Positions 1-5,479 of a stretch of 5,479 bases of DNA are shown piece after piece. The translations under genes and the position numbers were made by a program. The notes under the pieces were generated by a model. It was given only the letters and a program-made list of their open reading frames with translations, was not told the origin of the DNA and did no database searches. Every line of letters starts with the position of its first letter. Within the stretch, counting starts at the first letter, position 1. Source of the DNA: Planctomycetaceae bacterium (GTDB lineage Bacteria > Planctomycetota > Phycisphaerae > Phycisphaerales > SM1A02); the NCBI GenBank assembly GCA_027488415.1, contig JAIYBS010000238.1, positions 1 to 5,479 of the forward strand, read 5' to 3'.

Positions 1-627
1 CGCGGCCGTGACGCCTCCGGCGTCGACGGCCAGCGTGCCGGCGAGCCCGCGGAGCGCGGCGAAAATGGAGCCGGACGCGTCGACGACCTCGACGTCGAGC
101 TTCTCGAGCTTCAGTGCCGCGCGGCGGATGCCGGCGGGCAGCGTGAAGGGCGCGGCGTCGGTCGCGGGCGCGGCGCGGTCGGAGGCCGGCTGCGCGGGCG
201 ATGCCTTCGCGAGGCGGGAGATCGTCAGCGTGCCGTCGGCCTCGCGGCGCGTGCGGATCGACGAGGAGAGCCGCACGTCGAGCTGCGACACTCCGGAGGT
301 GACCAGCGTCCACAGGCCCTGCTCGACGCTCACGTCGGCGGCGATGCGCGTACCGCCCGACGGATCGTCGATCGTGAGTCCCTCGACGGCGAGCGGGCCC
401 GACCAGCCGACCCGGAGTTCCTTGATCGAGACCGTTCCGTTCACGTTGTCCTGCACCGCACCGACGATCATCCCGCGGAACAGCCCCCAGCTGACGAGGG
501 TCGGCGCGAGGAGCACCGCCGACGCGGCGACGAGCACGAGGCCGCCGACGACGAGCCCGACGGTGCGGGCGGTGCGGCGAGGGGCGGGAGTCGAGGGGGT
601 CGCGGACGGGGAATCAGGCGCGTTCAC
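1..627 (-). CDS. AsmA-like membrane-anchored protein, N-terminal part (cut by left edge)
   Basis: Translating the minus strand from GTG at 627-625 gives an open frame of 209 codons to the window edge, so the C-terminus is missing. Residues 1-21 are a Pro/Ala/Ser-rich cytoplasmic lead ending in Arg-rich PRRTAR. Residues about 23-46 are one hydrophobic segment, so the rest should lie in the periplasm. After it come short beta-like repeats with GLTIDDPSGG, a VSVEQGLWTLVTSG stretch and READGTLTISRL, which resemble the start of AsmA/TamB/DUF748-type envelope proteins (a helix, then repetitive beta structure). Family members assist outer-membrane assembly or lipid transport between membranes; that role is inferred here. 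The start lies only 4 bases after the nadA stop, so co-transcription and coupled translation with nadA are likely. An ATG at 631-629 is not the start because its frame stops after five codons. Another repeat-rich envelope protein is possible, since the diagnostic C-terminus is absent. Confidence 0.72.
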   Translation of the reverse strand, partial: MNAPDSPSATPSTPAPRRTARTVGLVVGGLVLVAASAVLLAPTLVSWGLFRGMIVGAVQDNVNGTVSIKELRVGWSGPLAVEGLTIDDPSGGTRIAADVSVEQGLWTLVTSGVSQLDVRLSSSIRTRREADGTLTISRLAKASPAQPASDRAAPATDAAPFTLPAGIRRAALKLEKLDVEVVDASGSIFAALRGLAGTLAVDAGGVTAA

Positions 628-631
628 GCAT

Positions 632-1867
632 TCAGTCTACGAACGCGGCCGCGGCTGCGGCACGGGACTTCACCGCGCCCTGCCCCGCCGGCGCGGTGTT
701 CCGGAGCATGCGCTCGAGCGCGAGGCGCGCCTGCGCCTTCGCCTCGGGGTGCACGCGAACCACGTTGGCGGGCTTGCCCTCGGCGATGCAGTCGAGCGAC
801 CAGAGGAGGTGCTGCGGGTCGATCCGGTACATCGTGGTGCAGAGGCACTGGCAGTCGGAGAGGATCCGCACGAACACGTCGCGCGCGGCGGCGGCCTTCG
901 CGAGGCGATTCACCAGGTGGATCTCGGTGCCGATCGCCCAGCGCGACCCGGGCTCCGCGCGCTCGATGGTCTGGATGATGTGCTCGGTCGATCCGCTGAG
1001 GTCCGCGGCGTCCACGACGTCCTGCGAGCACTCGGGGTGGACGATCACGGTGATGCCGCCGCGGTCGGCGAACTCCGCGCGCACCGCGTCGACGTGCTCG
1101 GTGCGGAACATCTTGTGCACGCTGCAGTGCCCGGCCCAGAGCAGGACGTCCGCGGCGCGGATCCCCTCGTCGGTGAGCCCGCCGCGGTCGCGCTTCGGGT
1201 TCCAGAGCGCGGTCTGCGCGGGCTTGCCCGGCGCGGCGTCGAACTCGGTGACGAAGCCCTTGCGCTTCGCCGTGTTCCGACCGAGGTGCTGGTCCGGGAG
1301 GAAGAGGATCTTCACGCGCTCGCCCGTCGCGAGGGGGCGGTCGCCGCCTGCCAGCGCCCAGTCGAAGACCTGCGACGCGTTCGAGCTGGTGCAGCACGCG
1401 CCGCCCTTGGCGCCGACGAACGCCTTGATGGCGGCGCTCGAGTTGACGTACGTGATGGGCACGACGCGGACGCCGGCACCCGCGGTCGCGCGCTCGATCG
1501 CGGACCACGCCTCGACGGCATCGTCGTACTGGGCCATGTCGGCCATCGAGCATCCCGCCGAGAGGTCGGGCAGCACGACGTTCACCGAGTCCGCGGTCAG
1601 GATGTCGGCGGTCTCGGCCATGAAGTGGACGCCGCAGAAGACGATCCACTCCGACCCGCGGCGCTCCGCCTCCGCGGCGGCCATCTGGCTGAGCTTCAGG
1701 CTGTCGCCGGTGAGGTCGGCGTGCCGGACCACGTCGTCCTGCTGGTAGTGGTGCCCGAGCACGAGCAGCCGGCTGCCGAGCTCCGCCTTGCGCGCGCGGA
1801 TTCCCGCGGCGAGCTCGTCGTCGCTCATGCGCAGGTAGCGGTCGGGCAGCGCCGGTTGCCAGAGCAT
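632..1867 (-). CDS. nadA: Quinolinate synthase NadA ([4Fe-4S] enzyme of NAD biosynthesis)
   Basis: NadA condenses iminoaspartate (from NadB) with dihydroxyacetone phosphate to give quinolinate, in the cytoplasm, using an oxygen-sensitive [4Fe-4S] cluster. The 411-residue product shows the three repeated NadA domains: LGHHYQQDDVVRHADLTGDS (37-56), VFCGVHFMAETADIL (76-90), LPDLSAGCSMADM (99-111), VPITYVNSSAAIKA (136-149), LFLPDQHLGRN (188-198), GHCSVH (246-251), HPECSQDVVDAAD (277-289), GTEIHLVNRL (313-322) and CQCLCTTM (339-346). Probable cluster ligands are C106, C248 and one Cys of 339/341/343; E279 in HPEC matches the conserved glutamate. It is longer than the E. coli enzyme (about 350 residues), with extra sequence near 200-235 and an Ala-rich tail (391-411). 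ATG at 1867 is preferred to Met14 because residues 8-20 look like a normal NadA N-terminus and a -10-like box sits 6 bases upstream. No nadB or nadC is in the window. Confidence 0.97.
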   Translation of the reverse strand: MLWQPALPDRYLRMSDDELAAGIRARKAELGSRLLVLGHHYQQDDVVRHADLTGDSLKLSQMAAAEAERRGSEWIVFCGVHFMAETADILTADSVNVVLPDLSAGCSMADMAQYDDAVEAWSAIERATAGAGVRVVPITYVNSSAAIKAFVGAKGGACCTSSNASQVFDWALAGGDRPLATGERVKILFLPDQHLGRNTAKRKGFVTEFDAAPGKPAQTALWNPKRDRGGLTDEGIRAADVLLWAGHCSVHKMFRTEHVDAVRAEFADRGGITVIVHPECSQDVVDAADLSGSTEHIIQTIERAEPGSRWAIGTEIHLVNRLAKAAAARDVFVRILSDCQCLCTTMYRIDPQHLLWSLDCIAEGKPANVVRVHPEAKAQARLALERMLRNTAPAGQGAVKSRAAAAAAFVD

Positions 1868-1873
1868 CCCGCA

Positions 1874-1879
1874 AGTGTA
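1874..1879 (-). promoter_or_regulatory. Putative -10 box for nadA (leaderless-type spacing)
   Basis: The minus strand reads TACACT, a TANNNT hexamer matching TATAAT at 4 of 6 positions including the three most conserved. Six bases separate it from the nadA ATG, which would place the transcription start at or within a base or two of the A of ATG. No GGAG-like ribosome binding site lies upstream, which agrees with a leaderless mRNA. The -35 region is GC-rich and unrecognisable. Confidence 0.5.
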
Positions 1880-1909
1880 GGAGCGGGGCGGGAAACGCAG
1901 CCCGGCTCC
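1880..1909. repeat. Imperfect inverted repeat between nadA and ispE, candidate operator
   Basis: The left arm GGAGCGGGGC (1880-1889) and right arm GCCCGGCTCC (1900-1909) are complementary at 9 of 10 positions, with a G/G mismatch at 1885/1904 and a 10-base spacer. The dyad abuts the putative nadA -10 and covers its -35 region, and it also overlaps the expected -35 position of ispE. A bound regulator could therefore affect both genes. In GC-rich DNA such a repeat can arise by chance, and no known operator consensus was recognised. Confidence 0.35.
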
Positions 1910-1925
1910 ATTTTCTTCCCCGCGC

Positions 1926-1931
1926 TATTGT
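1926..1931 (+). promoter_or_regulatory. Putative -10 box for ispE (leaderless-type spacing)
   Basis: TATTGT matches TATAAT at 4 of 6 positions, including TA at the start and the final T. It lies 6 bases before the GTG start of ispE, the same spacing as on the nadA side, so transcription would begin at or very near the G of GTG. No purine-rich ribosome binding site is present upstream; the preceding bases are pyrimidine-rich. Confidence 0.5.
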
Positions 1932-1937
1932 CTCGCC

Positions 1938-2831
1938 GTGCACGAACCCCGCCAGACCGTCGTCCGCGCGCCCGCGAAGCTGAACCTGGCGCTTTCCGTG
2001 GGTCCGCCCGGCGCGGACCGCATGCACCCGATCGCGAGCTGGATGGTCACCACCGACTTCGCGGACGACCTGCACCTGCGCCGGCTCGACGACGGCCGCG
2101 ACTCGCTCTACGCGATCCTCTGGGCGCCCGACGCGCCGCGCACCTCCGACATCGACTGGCCGATCCAGAAGGACCTCGCGGTCCGCGCACACCTCGCGCT
2201 CGAGCAGCACCTCGGCCGCCGGCTGCCGGTCCGCATGAAGCTCGAGAAGCGCATCCCGGTCGGCGGGGGCCTCGGCGGCGGCTCGAGCAACGCCGCCGCC
2301 ATGCTGCGCGGCCTCCGCGAGCTCTTCGACCTCGAGACCACCGACGCCGAGCTCGCGGAGCTCGCGCGCACCCTCGGCAGCGACGTCCCCTTCCTCGTGC
2401 GGGGCGGAAGCGCGATCGTCGAGGGCCTCGGCGAGCGCCTCGAGCACCACGATCGCACGCCCGACGTCCACGCCGTGCTCGCGTTCCCGGCCGCGGGCTG
2501 CCCCACGGGCCCCGTGTACGGCAAGTTCGACCTGATGCGTCCCGACGCCGCCCTGCAGCCGGCGCGCGTCCGCGCGCTTGCCGCCGCCGCGCCGCTCGCG
2601 CACGACGCCCCGTTCAACGACCTCGCCGAGCCCGCCATCGCGGTGACGCCGTCGCTTGCCGACGAGATCGCCGACATGGAGCACGTCGCGGGCCGCCGCG
2701 TCCACGTCAGCGGCAGCGGCAGCACGCTGTTCGTCCTCTGCGACGGCCGCCTCGAGGCCGACCTGCTGGCCGAGCAGATCCGCCTCCGCGCCGCCCTCCC
2801 GGCGGTCGCCGCGTCCGCCCGCGGGCACTGA
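1938..2831 (+). CDS. ispE: 4-diphosphocytidyl-2-C-methyl-D-erythritol kinase IspE
   Basis: IspE is a cytoplasmic GHMP-family kinase that phosphorylates the 2-hydroxyl of CDP-methylerythritol with ATP, a middle step of the MEP pathway to IPP and DMAPP. The 297-residue product has a normal family length and all the main motifs: APAKLNLALSV (11-21) with Lys14, the glycine-rich ATP loop PVGGGLGGGSSNAAAML (107-123), GSDVPFLVRGGSAIVEGLGE (147-166) with Asp149 as likely catalytic residue, FNDL (226-229) and the C-terminal GSGSTLFVL (259-267). The substrate segment usually read as DGYH is ADRMHPIASWM here (26-36), keeping the His but losing the Gly-Tyr. GTG at 1938 is the only usable start: there is no in-frame start between it and the in-frame TAG at 1878-1880, and the Lys14 motif follows closely. 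The gene appears to be monocistronic or to head the rightward group. Confidence 0.96.
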   Translation: MHEPRQTVVRAPAKLNLALSVGPPGADRMHPIASWMVTTDFADDLHLRRLDDGRDSLYAILWAPDAPRTSDIDWPIQKDLAVRAHLALEQHLGRRLPVRMKLEKRIPVGGGLGGGSSNAAAMLRGLRELFDLETTDAELAELARTLGSDVPFLVRGGSAIVEGLGERLEHHDRTPDVHAVLAFPAAGCPTGPVYGKFDLMRPDAALQPARVRALAAAAPLAHDAPFNDLAEPAIAVTPSLADEIADMEHVAGRRVHVSGSGSTLFVLCDGRLEADLLAEQIRLRAALPAVAASARGH

Positions 2832-2861
2832 CCCGGCCGCTGAGTCCGGATAGCCACGGCA

Positions 2862-2877
2862 CGGGGAATCCTCCCCG
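2862..2877 (+). other. Short hairpin after ispE
   Basis: CGGGGA (2862-2867) can pair with TCCCCG (2872-2877) around a 4-base loop, a perfect 6-bp GC-rich stem 30 bases after the ispE stop. There is no T-run after it, so it is not a canonical intrinsic terminator. It overlaps the neighbouring dyad by one base, and the GGGGA arm could also pair with later C-runs. Confidence 0.3.
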
Positions 2878-2898
2878 ATCGGGATACGATCCCCGATC
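2877..2898. repeat. Dyad overlapping the peptidase gene's putative -10, candidate operator or 5' hairpin
   Basis: GATCGGGAT (2877-2885) is followed by ACG and then ATCCCCGATC (2889-2898). The arms are perfectly complementary apart from one extra C. The core GGGAT-ACG-ATCCC is perfect. Its left half also forms the 10-base palindrome CCCGATCGGG (2874-2883). The dyad spans the TACGAT hexamer, so a protein bound here would block transcription start. It could instead form a terminator-like or mRNA hairpin if transcription reads through from ispE. Confidence 0.4.
2885..2890 (+). promoter_or_regulatory. Putative -10 box for the M3 peptidase gene
   Basis: TACGAT matches TATAAT at 4 of 6 positions with the conserved TA and final T. 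It would start transcription near 2897, leaving a leader of about 17 bases that contains the GGAG ribosome binding site. No clear -35 box is seen. Read-through from ispE is an alternative. Confidence 0.35.
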
Positions 2899-2902
2899 CC
2901 CC

Positions 2903-2906
2903 GGAG
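2903..2906 (+). promoter_or_regulatory. Shine-Dalgarno GGAG for the M3 peptidase gene
   Basis: GGAG lies 7 bases before ATG at 2914, within the normal spacing range, and fixes that ATG as the start. The gene after it has the same motif at the same distance, while nadA and ispE have none. Confidence 0.7.
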
Positions 2907-2913
2907 CGATCCC

Positions 2914-4632
2914 ATGACGACCCACGCCACCAGCCACGCGCCCGCCTCGACCTTCGTCCCGCAGCAGCTCGACGGCAGCAAGTGGAGCGCCCTCGAGCCC
3001 TACTACGCGCAGCTGATCGGCCGCACGCTGCACGACGCCGCGTCGCTCGAGCGCCTGCTCCTCGACCGCAGCGAGCTCGACGCGGCCGCCGAGGAGGCCG
3101 CCGCGAACCTCTACATCGAGATGACGCGCCACACCGACGACGAGCTCGCGCGCAAGCGCTACCTCGACTTCGTCGAGGAGGTCGAGCCCGAGCTGAAGAA
3201 GGCGGCCTTCGCGCTCGATCGCAAGGTCGTCGAGTGCCCCTTCGCGCAGCAGCTCGACCAGTCGCGCTACGGCGTCCTGCTCCGCGGCCTGCGCCGCTCG
3301 GTCGAGCTCTTCCGCGAGGAGAACATCCCGATCGAGACCGAGATCACGAAGCTCGACCAGAAGTACAGCGAGGCCAACGGCGCGATGACCGTGAGCTTCG
3401 ACGGCGAGGAGCGCACGCTCCCGCAGATGGCGAAGTACCTCGAGGAGACCGACCGCGCCCGCCGGCAGGCCAGCTGGGAGGCCGTCTCGGCCCGCCGCCT
3501 GCAGGATGCCGACCGCATCAACGACCTCTTCGAGGAGATGCTCAAGCTCCGCCACCAGGTGGCGCTGAACGCGGGCTTCCCGAACTACCGCGACTTCCAG
3601 CACGCGCGCATGCAGCGCTTCGACTACACGCCCGCCGACTGCGAGCGCTTCCACGAGGGCGCCGAGAAGGTGTGCGTGCCGCTGCTGCGCAAGCTGAACC
3701 GCGAGCGCGCGCACGCGCTCGGCGTCGCGAAGCTGCGCCCCTGGGACCTGAAGGTCGACCTGAAGGGCCGCGACCCGCTGAAGCCCTTCGCGGGCGCGGA
3801 GGAGCTCGTCGACCGCTCGAGCGCCATCTTCCACCGCATGGACCCCGAGCTCGGCCGCATGTTCGACAGCATGCGCCAGGGCGACTGCCTCGACCTCGAG
3901 AGCCGCAAGGGCAAGGCCCCGGGCGGCTACCAGTACCAGCGCCAGCGCAGCCGTCGCCCGTTCATCTTCATGAACGCCGCCGGCCTGCACCGCGACGTGA
4001 TCACCATGGTCCACGAGGCCGGCCACGCCTTCCACAGCCTGCTCTGCGCGCACGACCCGCTCGTCGCCTACCGCGGCAGCCCGATGGAGTTCGCGGAGGT
4101 CGCGTCGATGAGCATGGAGCTCCTCACGTTCCCGTACCTCGAGGAGTTCTACTCCCCCGAGGACGCCGACCGCGCGCGCCGCGACCACCTCGAGTCGCTC
4201 AGCACCATGCTCCCGTGGATCGCGACCATCGACGCGTTCCAGCACTGGGTCTACCTGAACCCGACGCACACCCGCAAGGACCGCGAGCAGTACTGGGTCC
4301 ACCTCAACGACCGCTTCGGCGCCGACGCCGACTGGACCGGCCACGAGGACTCGCTGCGTTCGATGTGGCACCGGCAGCTGCACGTCTTCGGCCTGCCCTT
4401 CTACTACATCGAGTACGGCATCGCGCAGCTCGGCGCGCTGCAAATGTGGATGCAGGCGAAGCGCCACCCGGCGAACGCGCTCGGCAACTACAAGAAGGGC
4501 CTCGCGCTCGGCGCGAGCCAGCCGCTTCCGAAGCTGTTCGAGGCGAGCGGCCTGCGGTTCTCCTTCGGACCCGACACCATGGGCGAGCTGATGCAGGACG
4601 TGGGCCAGACCCTCGCCAAGCTGCCGGCCTGA
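2914..4632 (+). CDS. M3-family zinc oligoendopeptidase (PepF-like, M3B)
   Basis: This 572-residue protein is a cytoplasmic zinc metallopeptidase that cleaves short peptides; no signal peptide or membrane segment is visible. The zinc site is HEAGH (367-371): His367 and His371 bind the metal and Glu368 is the catalytic base. Glu395 in EFAEVASMSMELL (392-404) is the probable third ligand. The conserved lead-in is also present: GGYQYQ (337-342), then RRPFIFMNAAG. Near the C-terminus His490 and Tyr498/Tyr501 in FYYIEYGIAQLGA (496-508) match the His/Tyr residues that stabilise the transition state in M3 enzymes. The first 300 residues are mostly charged and helical, as expected for the lid that restricts substrates to short peptides. 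Length fits the 550-600-residue M3 oligoendopeptidase subgroup rather than larger thimet-type enzymes. A GGAG motif supports the start. The natural substrate is unknown. Confidence 0.95.
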   Translation: MTTHATSHAPASTFVPQQLDGSKWSALEPYYAQLIGRTLHDAASLERLLLDRSELDAAAEEAAANLYIEMTRHTDDELARKRYLDFVEEVEPELKKAAFALDRKVVECPFAQQLDQSRYGVLLRGLRRSVELFREENIPIETEITKLDQKYSEANGAMTVSFDGEERTLPQMAKYLEETDRARRQASWEAVSARRLQDADRINDLFEEMLKLRHQVALNAGFPNYRDFQHARMQRFDYTPADCERFHEGAEKVCVPLLRKLNRERAHALGVAKLRPWDLKVDLKGRDPLKPFAGAEELVDRSSAIFHRMDPELGRMFDSMRQGDCLDLESRKGKAPGGYQYQRQRSRRPFIFMNAAGLHRDVITMVHEAGHAFHSLLCAHDPLVAYRGSPMEFAEVASMSMELLTFPYLEEFYSPEDADRARRDHLESLSTMLPWIATIDAFQHWVYLNPTHTRKDREQYWVHLNDRFGADADWTGHEDSLRSMWHRQLHVFGLPFYYIEYGIAQLGALQMWMQAKRHPANALGNYKKGLALGASQPLPKLFEASGLRFSFGPDTMGELMQDVGQTLAKLPA

Positions 4633-4679
4633 CGCGGACCGCACCAATCGACCACGAACCAAGCACACGGAGCAACGAC
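4633..4679 (+). other. 47-base intergenic spacer with no promoter or terminator seen
   Basis: The gap between the peptidase stop and the next ATG has no TANNNT hexamer near the start, no hairpin with a T-run, and only a ribosome binding site near its end. This supports co-transcription of the two genes. Confidence 0.5.
4669..4672 (+). promoter_or_regulatory. Shine-Dalgarno GGAG for the dehydrogenase gene
   Basis: GGAG stands 7 bases before ATG at 4680 and supports that start codon, which also places the Rossmann glycine motif at the expected distance from the N-terminus. Confidence 0.7.
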
Positions 4680-5479
4680 ATGAAGAACGTCCTCGTCCTC
4701 GGCGCCGGAAAGATCGGCCGCATGGTCGCAAGCCTCCTCCAGGGCTGCGGCGACTACCACGTGACCGTGATGGACTCGCACGACGCGTCGCTGCGCGAGA
4801 CCCTCGCGCTCGCGCCCGGCGCGAGGTCGATGCAGGGCCGCTTCGACGACCAGGCCGCGGTCGACCGCGCGCTCGACGGCCAGTGGGCGGTCATCAGCTG
4901 CGCGCCGTTCTTCTGCAACCCGATGATCGCCGAGCGGTCGAAGTCGAAGGGCGTCCACTACCTCGACCTCACCGAGGACGTCGCCGTCACGAAGAAGGTC
5001 ATGGAGCTCGCCAAGGGCGCGAAGACCGCGTTCATCCCGCAGTGCGGCCTGGCGCCGGGCTTCATCACGATCGCCGCGAATCACGTGATCAAGGGCATGA
5101 CCTCGATGCACGAGGTGAAGATGCGCGTCGGCGCGCTCCCCGAGTTCCCGTCGAACGCGCTCAAGTACAACCTGACCTGGTCCACCGACGGCCTGATCAA
5201 CGAGTACATCCAGCCGTGCGAGGCCGTCATCGACGGCAAGGTCACCGAGGTGCCCGCGCTCGAGGGCCTCGAGCACATGACGATCGACGGCATCGAGTTC
5301 GAGGCGTTCAACACCTCCGGCGGCCTCGGCACCTTCGCCGCGACGCTCGCCGGACAGGTGAAGCACCTCTCCTACAAGACGATGCGCTACCCCGGCCACA
5401 ACGCGATCCTGAAGCTCCTGCTCTGGGACCTCGGGTTCCGCGAGCACCGTGAGGAGCTGAAGGCCGCGTTCGAGCGCGC
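4680..5479 (+). CDS. Saccharopine dehydrogenase / lysine 6-dehydrogenase-like oxidoreductase, N-terminal part (cut by right edge)
   Basis: The frame from ATG at 4680 gives 266 residues and is still open at the edge; family members are usually about 380-400 residues, so roughly the last third is missing. Residues 1-30 form a Rossmann start, MKNVLVLGAGKIGRMVA, with GxGxxG at 8-13; Asp32 at the end of the second strand suggests NAD(H) rather than NADP(H). DLTED (96-100) and IPQCGLAPGFITI (119-131) are typical of the saccharopine dehydrogenase superfamily. The segment FEAFNTSGGLGT (207-218) and HLSYKTMRYPGHN (229-241) closely recalls lysine 6-dehydrogenases and saccharopine reductases. The enzyme would oxidise or form a C-N bond on an amino-acid substrate, probably in lysine metabolism; substrate and direction cannot be read from the sequence. 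Carboxynorspermidine synthase-type enzymes are a less likely alternative. It probably shares a transcript with the upstream peptidase, suggesting a link to amino-acid use. Confidence 0.88.
   Translation, partial: MKNVLVLGAGKIGRMVASLLQGCGDYHVTVMDSHDASLRETLALAPGARSMQGRFDDQAAVDRALDGQWAVISCAPFFCNPMIAERSKSKGVHYLDLTEDVAVTKKVMELAKGAKTAFIPQCGLAPGFITIAANHVIKGMTSMHEVKMRVGALPEFPSNALKYNLTWSTDGLINEYIQPCEAVIDGKVTEVPALEGLEHMTIDGIEFEAFNTSGGLGTFAATLAGQVKHLSYKTMRYPGHNAILKLLLWDLGFREHREELKAAFER

Larger units (their letters stand above)
1868..1937. promoter_or_regulatory. Divergent nadA / ispE promoter region
   Basis: This 70-base gap separates the start codons of two genes transcribed away from each other, so it must hold both promoters. 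It contains a -10-like hexamer for each gene, each 6 bases from its start codon, and an imperfect dyad between them. No TTGACA-like -35 box is evident on either strand, and no Shine-Dalgarno sequence precedes either start codon. Confidence 0.75.

Noticed and set aside
1790..1828. Alternative nadA start at Met14 (ATG at 1828)
   Set aside because: Residues before it (LPDRYLR) look like part of the NadA N-terminus, and the -10-like box at 1874-1879 is placed for the ATG at 1867. It cannot be fully excluded.
2862..2898. Intrinsic terminator for ispE
   Set aside because: Hairpins are present, but they are followed by C-rich sequence with no T-run, so a canonical terminator is not supported.
8..2917. 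Very long plus-strand open frame of 969 codons across the left half
   Set aside because: It runs antisense to the AsmA-like gene and nadA and out of frame through ispE. Its product is Arg/Ala/Pro-rich with no recognisable motif. Long stop-free shadow frames are expected in GC-rich genes, and the overlapped genes have clear family motifs.
624..2981. Minus-strand open frame of 785 codons covering nadA and ispE in another frame
   Set aside because: It overlaps nadA in a shifted frame and ispE in antisense, and shows only Arg/Ala/Gly-rich low-complexity sequence. NadA in the adjacent frame carries every expected motif.
2707..4731. Long minus-strand open frame of 674 codons opposite the peptidase gene
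   Set aside because: Its product is a low-complexity Leu/Val/Glu/Arg/Ala mixture typical of reading the complement of GC-rich codons. The plus strand encodes an intact M3 peptidase with its zinc motif.
4488..5447. Minus-strand open frame opposite the dehydrogenase gene
   Set aside because: The sequence is compositionally biased without any domain, while the plus strand gives a coherent Rossmann-fold dehydrogenase with a ribosome binding site.
1..5479. CRISPR array, transposon ends, tRNA or rRNA, phage or defence genes
   Set aside because: No spaced direct repeats, transposase or integrase motifs, tRNA-like folds or defence domains were seen. The window is filled by five housekeeping-type genes in consistent codon usage.

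Overview
This is a GC-rich (roughly 70% by eye), almost fully coding stretch of an ordinary bacterial chromosome, with codon third positions nearly always G or C. An AsmA-like envelope protein points to a bacterium with an outer membrane. Together with GC content, the NadA and IspE sequence style and leaderless-looking starts, this fits a high-GC Planctomycetota (Phycisphaerae-like) lineage. That placement is an inference from memory, not a search result.

Layout: two genes run leftwards and three run rightwards from a shared 70-base divergent promoter region (1868-1937). On the minus strand, nadA (quinolinate synthase, 1867-632) is followed after 4 bases by the start of an AsmA-like membrane-anchored protein, which begins with GTG at 627 and runs off the left edge. 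On the plus strand come ispE (CDP-ME kinase of the MEP isoprenoid pathway, 1938-2831), then after 82 bases an M3-family zinc oligoendopeptidase (2914-4632), then after 47 bases a saccharopine dehydrogenase / lysine 6-dehydrogenase-like oxidoreductase (from 4680, cut by the right edge).

How the genes relate: nadA makes quinolinate for NAD, and ispE makes an isoprenoid precursor. These two housekeeping genes share one control region. The peptidase and the amino-acid dehydrogenase look like one transcription unit, plausibly serving peptide breakdown followed by amino-acid (perhaps lysine) metabolism. The AsmA-like protein probably acts at the cell envelope and has no evident functional link to nadA.

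The more interesting signals are regulatory. Both divergent genes have a TANNNT -10-like hexamer exactly 6 bases before the start codon and no Shine-Dalgarno, which suggests leaderless mRNAs. The two downstream plus-strand genes each have GGAG exactly 7 bases before ATG. An imperfect inverted repeat lies between nadA and ispE, and another overlaps the putative -10 of the peptidase gene. I found no CRISPR array, mobile element, RNA gene, phage or defence gene, and no convincing new biological system. No gene-free stretch exceeds 300 bases.
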